Shown: piece after piece, positions 23,530-31,112 of the stretch
How positions within the stretch are numbered: the first letter of the stretch is position 1
How the letters are laid out: every line of letters begins with the position of its first letter
Origin: Kutzneria sp036403095
Lineage (GTDB): Bacteria > Actinomycetota > Actinomycetes > Mycobacteriales > Pseudonocardiaceae
Assembly: GCA_036403095.1 (NCBI GenBank)
Contig: DASWRQ010000417.1
Span: forward strand, 1 to 41,522
Direction: 5' to 3'
Length of the DNA: 41,522 bases
The notes under the pieces: model-generated
The model's input: the letters and a program-made list of their open reading frames with translations, nothing else
What the model was told of the DNA's origin: nothing
The model's database searches: none
Position numbers and translations under genes: made by a program

Positions 23530-25320
23530 CTACTGCACCGGCGGATAGGCGTTGGTCACCAGCTGGGCGAACTGGTCCTGGAACCAGTGCCCGGACAGCG
23601 GCGCGTTGGGCAGGGCCCCGGTCAGGTTGCCGCCGTTGGCCTGCTGGCTGCCGTGGAAGGTCGGGTCGCACATCGGGTCCGCGCCCTTGCCCTCGTCGTT
23701 CGGGATCGACGCGCTGGCCCCGTCCGACTCGCCCGGCGGCTTGATCCACACGTAGGCGTCGAAGTGCGGCGCGGGGCTGGCCGTCGGCCGCTGGCCGAGG
23801 CCGGCGCCGCTCTGATTGCACCAGTTGCCGCGGGCCAGCCGCCGGTCGATCCGGCCGGAGTTGACGTAGGCGTCCACAGTGGACCCGCTGGCGCCGGTCG
23901 GCCGGGCCGCGCCGCCCCAGCCGTTGCGCGAGGTGTCGATCAGCATGCCGATGCTGCTGGGCAGGCCGGCCGCCACGAACGCGCTGTACATCGCGGCGTC
24001 GTAGTGGGACTCGTCGAAGTACGGGTTCCACTGGTAGAAGGTGGCCGACTTGAGCGGCTGCCCGCCGACGGTCAGGTTCGGGTCGGTCAGGTACGGCTCG
24101 GTCACCGGCGTGTCGTTGGCGGTGTCGCTGATGAAGCCGTCGACGCTGTTCACACCGGCGGTGGTGCCCCTGATGGTCTGCGTGATCAGGTTGACCGCCG
24201 GCTGGAGGTTGCTGTCCCAGCCCAGCCAGGCCGAGTGGGCGATGTCGATGTAGTTGTAGACGTTGCCGATCGCGTGCAGCTTGTTCAGCGCGTACTGCAC
24301 GCCCTGCACGTAGGCGCCGCTGGACTGGGCCTCCGCGCACTTGGCCATCGAGGTGTTGGTGACCAGGTTGGGCAGCGAGTCCGGCTCGACGATCGCCACG
24401 ATGCGCACGTTGGCGTACTTCGGGTCGGCCATGATCGCGGCGATCGGGTCGATGTACTGCGACTTGTACTTGCTCAGGCCGTCCTGGTTGACCTGGAGCT
24501 CGCCGTTGGACGCCAGCGCGGCGCAGTCGCGGTCGGGCAGGTCGTAGATCACGAACTGGGCGACCACCGGGGTACTGCCGGTGGCCTGCGCGAGCGCCGC
24601 GTCCAGGTGGGCCCGCAGCCCGCGCTGGGTGTCGGTGCCGGCGATGGCCGCGATCCGGTCCAGCCACACGGCGGTGGATGTGTTGGCCACCTTGGCCATC
24701 TGGCTGCCGAGCGCGCCGCCCGTGGTGGCCGCGGCGGCGGTGACCTCACCCGACCAGTCCGGGTTCACGTAGCCCTTCGCGCCGGCGTACGGGTTGTCGA
24801 CGTGGGTTCCGGGCGGCGGCGGGTTGCCGGTCGTGGTGGTGGTTGTCGTCGTGGTCGTGGTCGTCGTGGTGGTGGGTGGCGCGGATCCCGTGCAGGTGGT
24901 CCCGTTGAGCGTGAAGGACGCCGGGGCGGAGTTCGTGCCGGAGTAGGAGGCGTTGAACCCGAACGTAGCGGACGCGCCGGTGGCCAGGGACTTCGCCCAG
25001 TCCGGCCCGGCGGCGGTGACGTGCTTTCCGGACTGCGTGACGGTGGCGCTCCAGCCCTGTTGCACCTGCTGGTTACCGGCGAAGTCCCAACCGACCGACC
25101 AGCCGTTGGCGATCGCGTCGCCGAGGTTGGTGACGGTGACCGTGCCGGTGAAGCCGGTGCTCCACTGGTTGACCGAGTAGTCGACCTTGCAGGCGGTCGC
25201 GGCTGCCGCCTCGTTGCCGGTGGCGACCAGGAGGCCCGCGGTGAGCCCGAGCGCGGTGAGCGCGGACAGCCCGGAGATCAGCCGGGTGCGACGGGAGCCG
25301 GGTGATGCGGTTGCAGGCAT
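23530..25320 (-). CDS. Secreted GH6 non-reducing-end cellobiohydrolase/cellulase with N-terminal CBM2
   Basis: Encodes 596 residues from the ATG at 25320, with GAGGAG upstream. Signal peptide about 1-41; CBM2 about 44-144 (NQWSTGF, NGWSVGWDF, QQGWSATVTQSG); a poly-Thr then Pro linker (about 148-171); GH6 about 175-596. GH6 hallmarks are VVAQFVIYDLPDRDCAAL, with the catalytic acid Asp in DRDC, IVAIVEPDSLPNLVTN, IDIAHSAWLGW, GFISDTAND, IDTSRNGWGG, and the terminal WIKPPGESDG and GHWFQDQFAQLV. GH6 enzymes attack cellulose from the non-reducing end with inversion. It is the first gene of the five-gene leftward operon, transcribed from a promoter with a CebR-type operator. Confidence 0.95.
   Translation of the reverse strand: MPATASPGSRRTRLISGLSALTALGLTAGLLVATGNEAAAATACKVDYSVNQWSTGFTGTVTVTNLGDAIANGWSVGWDFAGNQQVQQGWSATVTQSGKHVTAAGPDWAKSLATGASATFGFNASYSGTNSAPASFTLNGTTCTGSAPPTTTTTTTTTTTTTTTGNPPPPGTHVDNPYAGAKGYVNPDWSGEVTAAAATTGGALGSQMAKVANTSTAVWLDRIAAIAGTDTQRGLRAHLDAALAQATGSTPVVAQFVIYDLPDRDCAALASNGELQVNQDGLSKYKSQYIDPIAAIMADPKYANVRIVAIVEPDSLPNLVTNTSMAKCAEAQSSGAYVQGVQYALNKLHAIGNVYNYIDIAHSAWLGWDSNLQPAVNLITQTIRGTTAGVNSVDGFISDTANDTPVTEPYLTDPNLTVGGQPLKSATFYQWNPYFDESHYDAAMYSAFVAAGLPSSIGMLIDTSRNGWGGAARPTGASGSTVDAYVNSGRIDRRLARGNWCNQSGAGLGQRPTASPAPHFDAYVWIKPPGESDGASASIPNDEGKGADPMCDPTFHGSQQANGGNLTGALPNAPLSGHWFQDQFAQLVTNAYPPVQ
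24830..24877 (-). repeat. Low-complexity poly-threonine linker tract in the GH6 gene
   Basis: About 15 consecutive Thr codons (ACC/ACG/ACA mixtures, seen as GTGGTC repeats on the plus strand) form the CBM2-GH6 linker. A shorter tract of seven Thr codons codes for the GH10 linker near 27400-27425. Confidence 0.75.
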
Positions 25321-25366
25321 ATGCAGGGTACTCCTCGCGGCGTTGAGGGAGTGCTGACCGATCGCT

Positions 25367-25397
25367 CTGGAAGCGCTTCCAGTCGACGCCGACTGTA
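25367..25397 (-). promoter_or_regulatory. Promoter and CebR-type operator of the GH6-GH48-GH5-LPMO operon
   Basis: CTGGAAGCGCTTCCAG at 25367-25382 is a perfect 16-bp palindrome differing by one symmetric pair of bases from TGGGAGCGCTCCCA, the site bound by the cellobiose-responsive LacI-family regulator CebR in streptomycetes. On the minus strand a -10-like TACAGT (25397 to 25392) lies just upstream, so the operator falls at the transcription start. The -35 match is weak. Confidence 0.75.
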
Positions 25398-25502
25398 ACG
25401 AGCCGGCAACCTGATCGCCAGATTCCGAGCTCACATTCATCACACATGCCTAGGACTTCGGTCATTCGTCGGGTCCGTATTACGCCGTCCGGCCCTGATT
25501 CG

Positions 25503-25556
25503 TTTACAGCGCGTCGTGTCGGCGTTACCCTTTCGCCACTCTGGAAGCGCTCCCAG
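25503..25556 (+). promoter_or_regulatory. Promoter and CebR-type operator of the divergent GH5 endoglucanase gene
   Basis: TTTACA (25503-25508), a 17-base spacer and TACCCT (25526-25531) make a good promoter. CTGGAAGCGCTCCCAG at 25541-25556, a near-perfect CebR box, begins about 10 bases after the -10 element, where repressor would block initiation. Confidence 0.78.
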
Positions 25557-25586
25557 TCGGTGTCTCCCTGCCACCGAGGAGCGACA

Positions 25587-27026
25587 ATGCGATTGGGCAC
25601 CACCGCAGCACCCCTGCTCGCCGCCTTCGCGCTAGTCGGCATGGCCGTGCCGACCGTGCCGGCCGCCGCCGACGCCACACTCGCCTGCAAGGTCGACTAC
25701 ACCGTCAACGACTGGGGCGCCGGCTTCACCGCCTCGGTCACCATCGGCAACCTCGGCGGCTCGCCGATCAACGGCTGGCGGCTGACCTACTCCTACGCCG
25801 GCAACCAGACGCTCCAGCAGGGCTGGAACGGCACGTGGTCGCAGTCCGGCCACGCGGTCACCGTGGCCGGCCTGCCGTGGAACGCGACCGTGCCGCCGAG
25901 CGGCTCGGTCACCGCGGGCGCGAACTTCGCCTACAGCGGCAGCAACGACAAGCCGGTCGACTTCGCCGTCAACGGCAGCCCCTGCAACGGAACCACCCCT
26001 CCCCCGCCCCCGCCGCCGCCCGACGGCCCCGCCCCGGCGCTGCGGGTGTCCGGCAACCACTTCGCCGACGCCGACGGGAAGACCGTGACGCTGCACGGGG
26101 TCAACCGGTCCGGCGCCGAGTTCGCGTGCGTGCAGGGCAACGGCATCTTCGACGGCCCGGTGGACGCGGCGTCCGTCGCGGCCATCAAGAGCTGGCACGT
26201 CAACGCCGTCCGGGTGCCGCTCAACGAGGACTGCTGGCTGGCGCTGTCCGACGTGAAACCCCAGTACGCCGGCGCGACCTACCAGAACGCGATCAAGGAC
26301 TACGTGAACCTGTTGCACCAGAACGGGTTGGTCGCGATCGTCGAGCTGCACTGGACCCACGGCCAGTACACCGGCAACTCGGCGAGCTGCTCGGACGTCA
26401 ACGCCACGTGTCAGAAGCCGATGCCGGACGCGCAGTACGCGCCGACATTCTGGAGCCAGGTCGCGGCGGTGTTCAAGGGCGACGACTCCACCGTGTTCGA
26501 CCTGTTCAACGAGCCGTACCCGGACCGCGCCACCGCCAACGGCTGGGCCTGCCTGCGCGACGGCGGCGCCTGTCCGGGCATCGACTACCCGGTCGCCGGC
26601 ACCCAGTCCCTGGTGAACGCCGTGCGGACGGCCGGCGCGGACAACGTGATCATGCTGGGTGGCCTGGCGTACACCAACGACCTGTCCCAGTGGCTGACCT
26701 ACGAGCCGACCGACCCGCGGCACAACCTGGCCGCGTCCTGGCACTCGTACAACTTCAACTCGTGCTCGTCGTCGTCCTGCTGGGACAGCCAGATCGCGCC
26801 GGTGGCGGCCCAGGTGCCGCTGGTGGCCGGCGAGATCGGCGAGAACGACTGCGGCCACTCCTATGTGGACGGCCTGATGGCCTGGCTGGACCGGCACGCC
26901 GCCTCCTACCTGGCCTGGACCTGGAACACCTGGGACTGCTCGAGCGGGCCGTCGCTGATCAGCTCGTACGACGGCACCCCGACGGCGTTCGGGGCGGGCA
27001 TCCGCGCCCACTTCGCCTCGTTCTGA
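25587..27026 (+). CDS. Secreted GH5 endoglucanase with N-terminal CBM2
   Basis: Encodes 479 residues; GAGGAG lies just upstream of the ATG. Signal peptide about 1-29, CBM2 about 33-133 (NDWGAGF, NGWRLTYSY, QQGWNGTWSQSG), a Pro-rich linker (PPPPPPPPDGP), GH5 about 150-479. The barrel shows TLHGVNRSGAEFAC, VNAVRVPLNEDCW, VELHWTHG, the acid/base Glu in FDLFNEPYP and the nucleophile Glu in LVAGEIGEND, ending LAWTWNTWDCSSGPSL. It has the same module set as the GH5 at 19013, but reversed order and clearly different catalytic-domain sequence, so it is not a recent duplicate. It is divergent from the GH6 operon with a matching CebR-type operator and should be co-regulated with it. Confidence 0.94.
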   Translation: MRLGTTAAPLLAAFALVGMAVPTVPAAADATLACKVDYTVNDWGAGFTASVTIGNLGGSPINGWRLTYSYAGNQTLQQGWNGTWSQSGHAVTVAGLPWNATVPPSGSVTAGANFAYSGSNDKPVDFAVNGSPCNGTTPPPPPPPPDGPAPALRVSGNHFADADGKTVTLHGVNRSGAEFACVQGNGIFDGPVDAASVAAIKSWHVNAVRVPLNEDCWLALSDVKPQYAGATYQNAIKDYVNLLHQNGLVAIVELHWTHGQYTGNSASCSDVNATCQKPMPDAQYAPTFWSQVAAVFKGDDSTVFDLFNEPYPDRATANGWACLRDGGACPGIDYPVAGTQSLVNAVRTAGADNVIMLGGLAYTNDLSQWLTYEPTDPRHNLAASWHSYNFNSCSSSSCWDSQIAPVAAQVPLVAGEIGENDCGHSYVDGLMAWLDRHAASYLAWTWNTWDCSSGPSLISSYDGTPTAFGAGIRAHFASF

Positions 27027-27032
27027 ACGGAC

Positions 27033-27059
27033 CGGCCCCGGCCGTCGTGGCCGGGGCCG
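27033..27059. terminator. Bidirectional terminator between GH5 and GH10 genes
   Basis: CGGCCCCGGCC and its exact complement form an 11-bp stem with a 5-base loop (GTCGT), 6 bases after the GH5 stop and 5 bases beyond the GH10 stop on the opposite strand. Confidence 0.8.
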
Positions 27060-27064
27060 ACCGG

Positions 27065-28450
27065 TCAGCCGCAGCGAGTCCCGTTCAGGGTGAAGTCGCC
27101 GGGTGCGGAGGTGTTGCCGGTGTGAGTGGCCTGGAAGCCGAACGAGACCGATGCCCCGGCGGCCACGGATCCGTTGTAGCCCACGTTCTTCGCCGTCACC
27201 TGGCCGCCGGCCGGGGTGATCGAGGCGTTCCACGCCGAGGTGACGGTCTGCCCGCCGGCCAGCGTGAAGGCCAGCGACCAGCCGTTGATCGGCGTGGTGC
27301 CGGTGTTGGTGATCGTGACGCTCTCGGTGAGGCCGGTGTTCCAGGCGTTCACCGAGTCCGTGACCGTGCACGTGGAGTTCGGCGGCGGGGGCGGTGTGGT
27401 CGTCGTGGTCGTGGTCGACCCGCCGAGGGCCGTCGCCGTCGAGTTGTAGGCCGGCTTGGGCTGGTAGTCGTTGTCGTACATGGTGGCCGCGCCCTGGCCC
27501 GGGAAGGTCCCGGGGATCCAGGAGTCCGCGTCGCCGACGCCCCACTGGGACACGCCGACGCACCGGCTGACCGCGAGGCAGTTGTCCACCACCGCGGCGT
27601 AGTCGGCGGCCTGCTGGGCCAGGGTGGCGTTGGTGGCCGGCAACTGGATGCGGTCATCCAGCTCGGTCACGGCGACGTCGAGGCCCAGCGCGGTGAAGCG
27701 CTGCATGTTGGCCCGCATGGTCGACGGCACCTGGCCGACGATGAAGTGGCTCTCCAGCCCCACGCCGTCGATCGGCACGCCCTGCGACTTCAGCCCGGAC
27801 ACCAGCCGGTACATGGCGTCGCTCTTGGCGTTCTGGCCCTCGATGTTGTAGTCGTTCAGGTACAGCTTGGCGTTCGGGTCGGCGGCGTGCGCGGTGCGCA
27901 GCGCGTCCGCGAGGTAGCCGCTGCCCATGGCGTTGGTGAACGCGTCGGAGCGCAGGCTCCCGTCCTCGTTGAACGGCTCGTTGACCACGTCCCAGGCGTA
28001 GACCTTGCCCCGGTAGTGGGTGGCCTCGGTGGTGATGTGCGCCTCCATGGCCGCCTGCACCTGGTTGGCCGGCAGGCTGCTGACCCAGCCCGGCAACTGG
28101 CTGTGCCACACCAGGTTGTGCCCGCGCACCCGCATGTCGTGCGACTGCGCGAAGGACACGATCTGGTCGCCCGGCCCGAAGTTGTAGCTGCCGTTGGCCG
28201 GTTCGGTGGTGTCCCACTTCATCTCGTTGCCCGGCGTGACCATGTCGAACTGGGCGCCGGCCACGGCGGTGAGGGTGGAGTTGCTCAGGTTGGACTGGGT
28301 GAGCGCGGTGCCGAAGTAGATCCCCTTGGCCTCGGCCAAGGTCTTCAGCCCGGTGCCGGCCGCGCCGGCCTGGCTGGTCACGCCGGCGAGCAGCAGCCCG
28401 CCGACCGCCAGTGCGGCGGCGCCGGCAAGCGCATTGCTGGTTCTGGACAC
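27065..28450 (-). CDS. Secreted GH10 endo-beta-1,4-xylanase with C-terminal CBM2
   Basis: Encodes 461 residues from a GTG at 28450 preceded by AGGGGACC. Signal peptide about 1-30; GH10 about 33-340 with YFGTALTQSNL, TPGNEMKWDTTEP, GHNLVWHSQLPGWV, the acid/base Glu in WDVVNEPFNE, GLESHFIVGQVPS, the nucleophile Glu in VAVTELDDR, and WGVGDADSWIPGTFPGQG. A Thr/Pro linker leads to a CBM2 (about 360-461: VNAWNTGL, INGWSLAFTL, SAWNASITPAGG, terminal NGTRCG). It cuts xylan backbones outside the cell. The start is 33 bases after the acetylxylan esterase stop, so it is probably the third gene of a GH11-CE4-GH10 transcript. Confidence 0.95.
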   Translation of the reverse strand: MSRTSNALAGAAALAVGGLLLAGVTSQAGAAGTGLKTLAEAKGIYFGTALTQSNLSNSTLTAVAGAQFDMVTPGNEMKWDTTEPANGSYNFGPGDQIVSFAQSHDMRVRGHNLVWHSQLPGWVSSLPANQVQAAMEAHITTEATHYRGKVYAWDVVNEPFNEDGSLRSDAFTNAMGSGYLADALRTAHAADPNAKLYLNDYNIEGQNAKSDAMYRLVSGLKSQGVPIDGVGLESHFIVGQVPSTMRANMQRFTALGLDVAVTELDDRIQLPATNATLAQQAADYAAVVDNCLAVSRCVGVSQWGVGDADSWIPGTFPGQGAATMYDNDYQPKPAYNSTATALGGSTTTTTTTPPPPPNSTCTVTDSVNAWNTGLTESVTITNTGTTPINGWSLAFTLAGGQTVTSAWNASITPAGGQVTAKNVGYNGSVAAGASVSFGFQATHTGNTSAPGDFTLNGTRCG

Positions 28451-28483
28451 AATGGTCCCCTCATACGTGGCGGGATGACGTGG

Positions 28484-29140
28484 TCACGGGGCGACGGCCC
28501 GGCCGGTCTGCGGCGAGATCCGCCCGGCGCACAGGCCGCGGGAGGCGAGTCCTTGGGCGATACGGGGAATCGCGGCGAGGGTGTTGGCCGGCCACTCGTG
28601 CATCAGGATGATCTGGCCGTTGGCGAGCCGGGCGTTGGCCTGCACGATCGCGTCGACGCTGGCGCCGTTCCAGTCCTGCGAGTCGACGTCCCAGATGATC
28701 TGCGTCAGACCGTACCTGGCCTCGACCGCCCGCAGCGTCGAGTTGGTTTCCCCGTACGGCGGGCGGAACAGCGTCGGCGTGCCGCCGCCGGCCGCGGCGA
28801 TCACCTGCTGGGTCCGGGAAAGCTCGCTGTCCATCTGCGCCTGGCTCTGCTGGGTCAGGTGCGGGTGGGTGTAGCTGTGGTTGCCGACCCACATGCCGGC
28901 CACGGCTTCGGCCCGAACCTGCGCGGGGTAGGCGGCGGCGTACTGGCCCTCGTTGAACATTGTTGCCCGCAAACCGTTCTGCTGTAAGGCATTCAGGAGG
29001 GCCGGGGTATGAGCGTTCGATGGGCCGTCGTCGAAGGTGAGGCCGACGTAGCCCGTGCAGGGCGCGGCGTCGGCAACGCCCGGGGTGAGCACGGCGGCGG
29101 CCAGGGCCGCCGCGAGCAGCAATGTGGTCGTTCGCATCAC
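28484..29140 (-). CDS. axeA: Secreted CE4 acetylxylan esterase (polysaccharide deacetylase)
   Basis: Encodes 218 residues from a GTG at 29140, 3 bases after the GH11 stop, indicating coupling. Signal peptide about 1-26. The NodB deacetylase motifs are in order: TFDDGPS (metal-binding and base Asp), GNHSYTHPH (metal His pair), RPPYGETN, IIWDVDSQDW and LMHEWPANT. The sequence around LRATMFNEGQYAA and ISPQTGRAVAP closely follows what I recall of the acetylxylan esterase AxeA of Streptomyces lividans, which also sits downstream of a GH11 xylanase gene, but the xylan-binding C-terminal module of AxeA is absent here. It would remove O-acetyl groups so the xylanases can act. Confidence 0.9.
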   Translation of the reverse strand: MMRTTTLLLAAALAAAVLTPGVADAAPCTGYVGLTFDDGPSNAHTPALLNALQQNGLRATMFNEGQYAAAYPAQVRAEAVAGMWVGNHSYTHPHLTQQSQAQMDSELSRTQQVIAAAGGGTPTLFRPPYGETNSTLRAVEARYGLTQIIWDVDSQDWNGASVDAIVQANARLANGQIILMHEWPANTLAAIPRIAQGLASRGLCAGRISPQTGRAVAP

Positions 29141-29143
29141 GGC

Positions 29144-29818
29144 TCAGCCCACCGTGATGGACGAGTTGCCGCTGCTCTGGTAACCCTCGGTGGCGAGGAT
29201 CATGTAGTACTTGAAGCTGCCCAGATTCATGCCGACGCGAGCCCACGCGTCGAAGTGGTTGCCGGTGGTGATCGTGCCGCCGGTCCGCCGGCTCTGCCGC
29301 ACGCTCCAGTACTGGTTGAACGTGCGCGTGCCCTCGACCGACGGGGCGTTGTACCGGGTCGTCTCGTAGATGTCGTACGTGCCGCCGTCGGTGCTGACCG
29401 CGCCCTTGTACGTGCCCGTCGGCCGGTACGAGCCCCAGTTGTCGACGATGTAGTACTCCACCAGTGGATTGGAGGTCCAGCCGTAGAGCGACAGATAGGC
29501 GTTGCCGGACGGCGAGAAGCTGCCCGAGTACTGCACGTTGCGCCGGCCGCCGTTGCTCCACCCCTTGCCGGCGACGAAGTTGTTGCAGTTGCTCCAGGAA
29601 GTGCGGTAGCTGCCGCCGGCGGACAGCGTCATCGCGACCGAACCGCCGCCCGCGGTCCAGAACGAGTAGTAGTAGCCGTTGTTGGTGCCGGTCTGGTTGG
29701 TCGTGATCGTGGTGTCCGCGTACGCCGTGGCCGGCAGCGCCAACGCGGAGACCGCGAGCAGCGCCCCCGATGTGAGCACGCCTCGGCGACTGATCGGGAA
29801 CGGGGGAATGTGGTCCAT
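29144..29818 (-). CDS. Tat-exported GH11 endo-beta-1,4-xylanase
   Basis: Encodes 224 residues; GAGGAGGAAC precedes the ATG at 29818. The leader has a twin-arginine motif (ISRRGVLTSG) and ends TAYA, so Tat export is likely, as for S. lividans XlnC. The single GH11 jelly-roll runs from about 36 to the end: NGYYYSFWTAGGGSVAMTL, YSGSFSPSGNAYLSLYGWT, nucleophile Glu121 in PLVEYYIVDNWGSYRPTG, and acid/base Glu211 in ILATEGYQSSG. No carbohydrate-binding module is attached. It heads a GH11-CE4-GH10 cluster. Upstream lie an inverted repeat and CGAAA/TTTCG-type motifs, and a LacI regulator gene ends 154 bases upstream. Confidence 0.95.
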   Translation of the reverse strand: MDHIPPFPISRRGVLTSGALLAVSALALPATAYADTTITTNQTGTNNGYYYSFWTAGGGSVAMTLSAGGSYRTSWSNCNNFVAGKGWSNGGRRNVQYSGSFSPSGNAYLSLYGWTSNPLVEYYIVDNWGSYRPTGTYKGAVSTDGGTYDIYETTRYNAPSVEGTRTFNQYWSVRQSRRTGGTITTGNHFDAWARVGMNLGSFKYYMILATEGYQSSGNSSITVG

Positions 29819-29893
29819 GGGCGATGTTCCTCCTCGTTGAGGAAACCGTGTGGTGTCGAGCAGTGTCGACCCGGTCACGCCACGTGGGCAACA

Positions 29894-29963
29894 ACTTTCG
29901 ACGATATTTCGGAAACCGCGAGTTGTGTCCACAATAGACAACTGATGGTCGAATGTTTCGACC
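29894..29963 (-). promoter_or_regulatory. Xylanase control region with inverted repeats upstream of GH11
   Basis: GGTCGAA-TGT-TTCGACC at 29947-29963 is a perfect inverted repeat. Further toward the gene lie CTTTCGACGATATTTCGG elements (29895-29912). Palindromes of the CGAAA-N-TTTCG class have been described upstream of streptomycete xylanase genes, and these sites are imperfect members. The neighbouring LacI protein (start 31015) is a candidate binder, but that is inferred. Confidence 0.5.
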
Positions 29964-29971
29964 GCGCCCGG

Positions 29972-31015
29972 TCAGTGGCCGGCCGGCGAGGCGGTGCTGT
30001 TGCGGACCACCAGCGTGGTGGCCAGGTCGACCCGGGTGGCGGTGGGCCGGCGGCCCCGGCCGAGGTCGAGCGCGAGCTGGGTGGCGGTCTCGGCCATCTC
30101 CACCAGCGGCTGGCGCACGGTGGTCAGCGGCGGGCCGACCCAGTGGGCCAGCGGCAGGTCGTCGAAGCCGACCACGCTGAGCTCGTCCGGGATTCGCAGC
30201 CCCAGCTCGCGGGCCGCCTCGTAGATGCCGAGGGCCTGCAGGTCGTTGCCGGCGAACACGGCGGTCGGCCGGTCGGGCCGGGCCAGCAGCTCGCGGCCGG
30301 CGGCGTAGCCGGCCTCGTGGTGAAAGTTTCCCTCCCGCACCAGCATCGGGTCCACGCCGATGCCGGCGGTCTCCAGCGCCGTGCGGTAGCCGTCGACCCG
30401 CGCGCGGCTGCACATCATCCGGAACGGGCCGCCGAGCATGGCGATCCGCCGGTGGCCGAACTCGATCAGATGCCGGGTCGCGGCCAGCCCGCCGAGCCAG
30501 TTGTTGGCGCCGACCGCGGGCACGCCGTCGGCCGGGTCGCCGGCCGGGTCCAGCACCACGAACGGGATGGCCCGGCTGGTCAGCTGGGCCCGCTGGACCT
30601 CGTTCAGGTCGGACAGCACCAGCACCACGCCGCCGGGGCGGCGGCCGAGCACGCCGTCCACCCAGGTCTGCCCGGGGGTGAGCCGGCCGGCCGACTCGGA
30701 CAGCACGATGCTCATGCCCTCGCGGCGGGCCACGTTCTCCACACCGCGGATGACCTCCATCGCCCATGCGCTGTCCAGCTCGTGGAAGACCAGCTCGACC
30801 AGGTTGGACGACCCCGCGCCGCCGCGCTTGCGCCGGTAGCCGTGCTCGCGCAGCAGCTTCTCGACCCGGGCCCGGGTGCCCGGCGCGACGTCGGCCCGGC
30901 CGTTGAGCACCTTCGACACCGTCGGCGTGCTGACGCCGGCCGTTCTGGCGATCTCGGCCAGCGTCGGGAGGCCGACCGGGACATCGGCGGTGAACTCCGT
31001 CTCGTCGGCGCCCAT
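29972..31015 (-). CDS. LacI-family transcriptional regulator (candidate xylanase regulator)
   Basis: Encodes 347 residues from the ATG at 31015. The LacI helix-turn-helix and hinge are clear: LAEIARTAGVSTPTVSKVLNGRADV, then REHGYRRKR. The periplasmic-binding-protein-like core runs from about 75 to the end, with GVVLVLSDLN, GANNWLGGLAATRHLIEFGHRRIAMLGG, TAVFAGNDLQALGIYEAARE, LSVVGFDDLPLAHWVGPPLTTVRQP. It is a cytoplasmic sugar-responsive repressor. Its own upstream region has CGGAACTTTCG (31060-31070), close to the motifs before the GH11 gene it precedes, suggesting it controls both itself and the xylanase cluster. Oligosaccharide inducer unknown. Confidence 0.9.
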   Translation of the reverse strand: MGADETEFTADVPVGLPTLAEIARTAGVSTPTVSKVLNGRADVAPGTRARVEKLLREHGYRRKRGGAGSSNLVELVFHELDSAWAMEVIRGVENVARREGMSIVLSESAGRLTPGQTWVDGVLGRRPGGVVLVLSDLNEVQRAQLTSRAIPFVVLDPAGDPADGVPAVGANNWLGGLAATRHLIEFGHRRIAMLGGPFRMMCSRARVDGYRTALETAGIGVDPMLVREGNFHHEAGYAAGRELLARPDRPTAVFAGNDLQALGIYEAARELGLRIPDELSVVGFDDLPLAHWVGPPLTTVRQPLVEMAETATQLALDLGRGRRPTATRVDLATTLVVRNSTASPAGH

Positions 31016-31059
31016 GCTTTCGGATGGTAGGCGGCGGGCCGTGGTTTCGACACCGTCAG

Positions 31060-31070
31060 CGGAACTTTCG
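31060..31070 (-). promoter_or_regulatory. Xylanase-type motif upstream of the LacI gene
   Basis: CGGAACTTTCG differs by one base from the CGAAACTTTCG palindrome reported upstream of streptomycete xylanase genes. It sits 45 bases before the regulator start, in the 97-base gap between the GH5 stop and this gene. Confidence 0.4.
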
Positions 31071-31112
31071 GATCCCGGCCCGCCGCCTCGCGTCATCCGA
31101 TGGCACCAGCTG

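Noticed and set aside
24830..24877. GTGGTC-rich tract as a tandem DNA repeat or CRISPR-like array
   Set aside because: It is the poly-Thr linker of the GH6 protein, in frame and with mixed Thr codons.
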